Shown: positions 62,001-64,000 of the stretch, one piece after another
How the letters are laid out: each line of letters begins with the position of its first letter
How positions within the stretch are numbered: position 1 is the first letter of the stretch
Assembly: GCA_963834305.1 (NCBI GenBank)
Contig: CAWIAX010000002.1
Coordinates: 992,001-1,056,000, forward strand
Direction of reading: 5' to 3'
Length of the DNA: 64,000 nt
Source: JACCXG01 sp963834305
Lineage (GTDB): Bacteria > Acidobacteriota > Vicinamibacteria > Vicinamibacterales > 2-12-FULL-66-21
The notes under the pieces: model-generated
Databases searched by the model: none
What the model was told of the DNA's origin: nothing
Seen by the model: the letters and a program-made list of their open reading frames with translations, nothing else
Position numbers and translations under genes: made by a program

Positions 62001-63782
62001 AACTTCTCCACGGTGACCAACGTGGAGGACGTCGCGCAAGTCGTCGATGGCAAGTGGAGCCTTCAAGGGGGCGCGCTTCGTTCCATCGAGACCGGGTACG
62101 ACCGGCTGGTCGCCATCGGCGACGTATCCTGGAAAAACTATGAAGCGACCGCCTACATCACTGCGCACTCGTTCGACCCGGCCGGCTACGCCCCACCCAG
62201 CTATGGCGCCGTGGTCGGTCTAGTCGTACGCTGGAAGGGACACGAGATCTGGGACAACATGCAGCCGAGCTGGGGCTACTGGCCTGCCGGTGCCACGATG
62301 ACCTACGGCTGGAACCCGGATGGCTCCGAACGCGTCGCGCTCATCGGTAACCAGGACAACCAAGTGTCGGTCAAAACAGCGAATCCGCGGCTGGAGTTCA
62401 ACCGTAGCTACGTCTACAAGGTGCGCGTGGAGACGGAGGCGACCGGTCAGCATCGGTATCGATTCAAGATGTGGCCGGCAGACAGCTCGGAGCCTGCCGT
62501 CTGGCAACATCAGATCCGCAACGGCAATCGGCCCGACGACCCGACAAGCGGGTCTCTGCTGCTCTTCTCGCACAATGTCGACGCCAGCTTCGAGCGGGTC
62601 ACAGTCACCCGGCTGCCTGATGCGACTCCGATCGATACCACCGCCCCGCCGAATCCCACCGACGTCATGGTGGTGGCGCCCCATCCGGACGATGATTTGA
62701 TCATCGCGGCGGGAGTAATGAAGCGAGCGCTTCAGCGCGGCCAGAGCGTCCGCATCGTCTTTGCCACAAACGGCGACGTCGAAGGCGTGAACTATGGACT
62801 GGTGCGACAGGCGGAGGCCGTGGATGGTGCGTCGATGCTCGGAGTCCCAGAGAACCGGCTGGTGTTCCTGAGCTATCCAACCTCCGGACTGAACAACCTG
62901 CGGCTGTTCTACACCGATCCAGACGATCAGTTCGTCTCAGGCTCTGGCACCTCGGCGACGTACGGGACACGCGGCCTCGGAGGTGCGGACTACCACAAGT
63001 ACAGGTTCGGCGCGCCCGGCAAGTACAACTGGCCGACGATGGTAGCCGATCTCGCCGACCTGATTCACACGACCAGGCCGACCCATATCTTTACGACTGG
63101 GTCATGGGAGACTCATACGGACCACAGCAGCACATACTGGCTGGTGAAGGACGCCGTAGAGCAGGTCTCCAGCATGACCGGCGGGGCGTACCGCCCGACG
63201 GTCCATGCCTCGACTGTGTGGCCAGACGAAATCCGTGACGACGGTCCGTGGCCGGCGCCCGCCGATCCGACGGCTTACTTCACGGAGCCCCCGCATTCGG
63301 ATCCGTCGATGCCGCCATGGAGCGAACGGGAAAGCCTCGACGTGCCATCATCGATGCAGGTGACGGACCTGGGCGCCAACCTGAAGTTCCGGGCTATCGC
63401 CGAGCACTTTACTCAGTTCTCGTCCGGTTACATTGCGAAATTCGTCCACAAGGACGAGTTCTTCTGGACGGAGGTCTTCACGACGGCCAATCAGCCACCG
63501 GTTCCGAATGCCGGAACGGACCGGACTGTCAATGGCGGAGCGTTGGTGACGCTGAACGGCACTGGCAGCTGGGACCGCAACGGGAGCAGCGTCGGCTATC
63601 AGTGGCGCCAGGTCGGGGGCCCGCCGGTGGCGCTCTCGAGCACAACGTCAGGGACTCCATCCTTTGTGGCGCCCGGCGGCTTGTCCGTCGACACCATCCT
63701 CGAGTTTGAGCTCGTGGTCAATGACGGCTCGCTGTTCTCCGTTCCCGATGGCGTCCGCGTGATAGTCCGCCGCGCCCAGTGA
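59006..63782 (+). CDS. Giant secreted multidomain protein with PIG-L deacetylase, one frameshift
   Basis: About 1590 residues. Signal peptide ends ASTASG. Two similar jellyroll domains (FGSDDFNACTIDLAPGAWTF and FGSDDFNVCALDQSGSGWSF) are each followed by a WSGS repeat (AGWAFTGWSGSITGTQNP; AGYSFSGWSGSLTAMQNP) and fibronectin type III domains. After a further jellyroll-like segment comes a PIG-L/LmbE domain (about 1215-1450): VMVVAPHPDDDLIIAAGVMKRAL, then HIFTTGSWETHTDHSSTYWLV. A PKD-like domain closes the protein. One extra T near 60710 splits the second jellyroll. PIG-L enzymes remove N-acetyl groups from GlcNAc, so it may deacetylate the extracellular polymer. Confidence 0.85.
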
Positions 63783-63852
63783 CCGGCACGCGGCTCGGGC
63801 GAGGGGCAAGAGAACACACGCTGGCGAAGCCGCAAGAGAGAACTATTGGCAA

Positions 63853-63892
63853 GGAGCGTCCGGGGTCGAAGTGGAGAAAACCCGGACGCTCC
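63853..63892 (+). terminator. Strong hairpin after the PIG-L gene
   Basis: GGAGCGTCCGGG (63853-63864) pairs perfectly with CCCGGACGCTCC (63881-63892) around a 16-base loop. No clear T-run follows (TGTATG), so it may act as a weak or factor-aided terminator or an RNA 3-prime stabiliser. Confidence 0.6.
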
Positions 63893-63923
63893 TGTATGAT
63901 GACGCCTCGATCGTTCTCGCGAC

Positions 63924-64000
63924 ATGTCGCCGGATCATTCTGAGCCGTCTCAACTCACTTCGGCGGACTCTCGTCCGAGCGTCACTCATCCCGACAGCAC
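63924..64000 (+). CDS. Possible start of a gene cut by the window edge
   Basis: An open frame from ATG 63924 (MSPDHSEPSQLTSADSRPSVTHPDS) runs off the end. It is placed after the hairpin at 63853-63892. No ribosome site is obvious and no family can be named from 25 residues. Confidence 0.35.
   Translation, partial: MSPDHSEPSQLTSADSRPSVTHPDS

Noticed and set aside
1..64000. rRNA, tRNA, insertion sequences, integrases, exosortase gene
   Set aside because: I looked for each and found no supporting sequence in the window. The exosortase and RpoN expected to work with the genes at 33-59 kb must be elsewhere.

Overview
The window is GC-rich bacterial DNA that most resembles an Acidobacteriota genome of the Vicinamibacteria type. 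This is an inference from gene content: an Oar-like TonB receptor with an N-terminal carboxypeptidase-regulatory domain, PEP-CTERM proteins, a free-standing S23 four-helix protein, and G-rich low-complexity intergenic repeats. No rRNA, tRNA, CRISPR, phage or complete insertion sequence was seen.

Layout. 1-1.0 kb: gene-poor, with a dispersed composite repeat and a G-quadruplex motif. 1.0-11.8 kb: an S23-like gene, then on the minus strand a TonB-dependent receptor and a seven-gene efflux operon (TetR, HlyD, ABC ATPase, TolC-like, ABC ATPase, two ABC-2 permeases) related to E. coli CecR-YbhGFSR. This block carries many single-base frame disruptions. 11.8-12.2 kb: tandem repeats. 12.2-14.8 kb: LytS/LytTR-type two-component system with a LiaF-like membrane protein. 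15-33.4 kb: mostly housekeeping and envelope genes: M24 aminopeptidase, ABC ATPase, RRM protein, CusF-Sco copper protein, a clsB/ybhP-like lipid pair, SPFH-Arc pair, ECF sigma/anti-sigma/TlpA operon, a large protease-propeller-barrel protein, VanZ, DAHP synthase and a thioesterase.

33.5-64 kb: an exopolysaccharide/PEP-CTERM region. It holds a sigma-54 activator, a GAF-GGDEF cyclase, two PEP-CTERM-type proteins with Cys/Gln thioester-adhesin motifs, a 53-residue protein that is only a signal peptide plus PEP-CTERM anchor, a FemAB-like acyltransferase, a TPR lipoprotein, dTDP-rhamnose genes (rfbB, rfbD, rfbC, rfbA), galT-like and rfbF genes, SDR epimerases, three sugar C-methyltransferase-like proteins, a 2OG-Fe(II) oxygenase, a GT2 glycosyltransferase and a giant secreted protein with a PIG-L deacetylase domain.

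Main new observation: nine sites with sigma-54 geometry (GG, ten bases, GC, normally inside TTGC[AT]) lie upstream of transcription units between 33.5 and 59 kb. One sits before a terminator-ended ~98-nt candidate small RNA. Several have dyads or shared blocks containing ACAAAA 60-130 bases upstream that could be activator sites. With the sigma-54 activator at 34 kb, this suggests a local sigma-54 regulon controlling surface polymer and PEP-CTERM surface proteins. The exosortase and RpoN are not in this window.

Caution: at least eight genes outside the 1.4-11 kb block also contain one apparent single-base insertion (near 19805, 20872, 26979, 36492, 45143, 48200, 49880 and 60710). They look like consensus errors because the protein continues normally in another frame.
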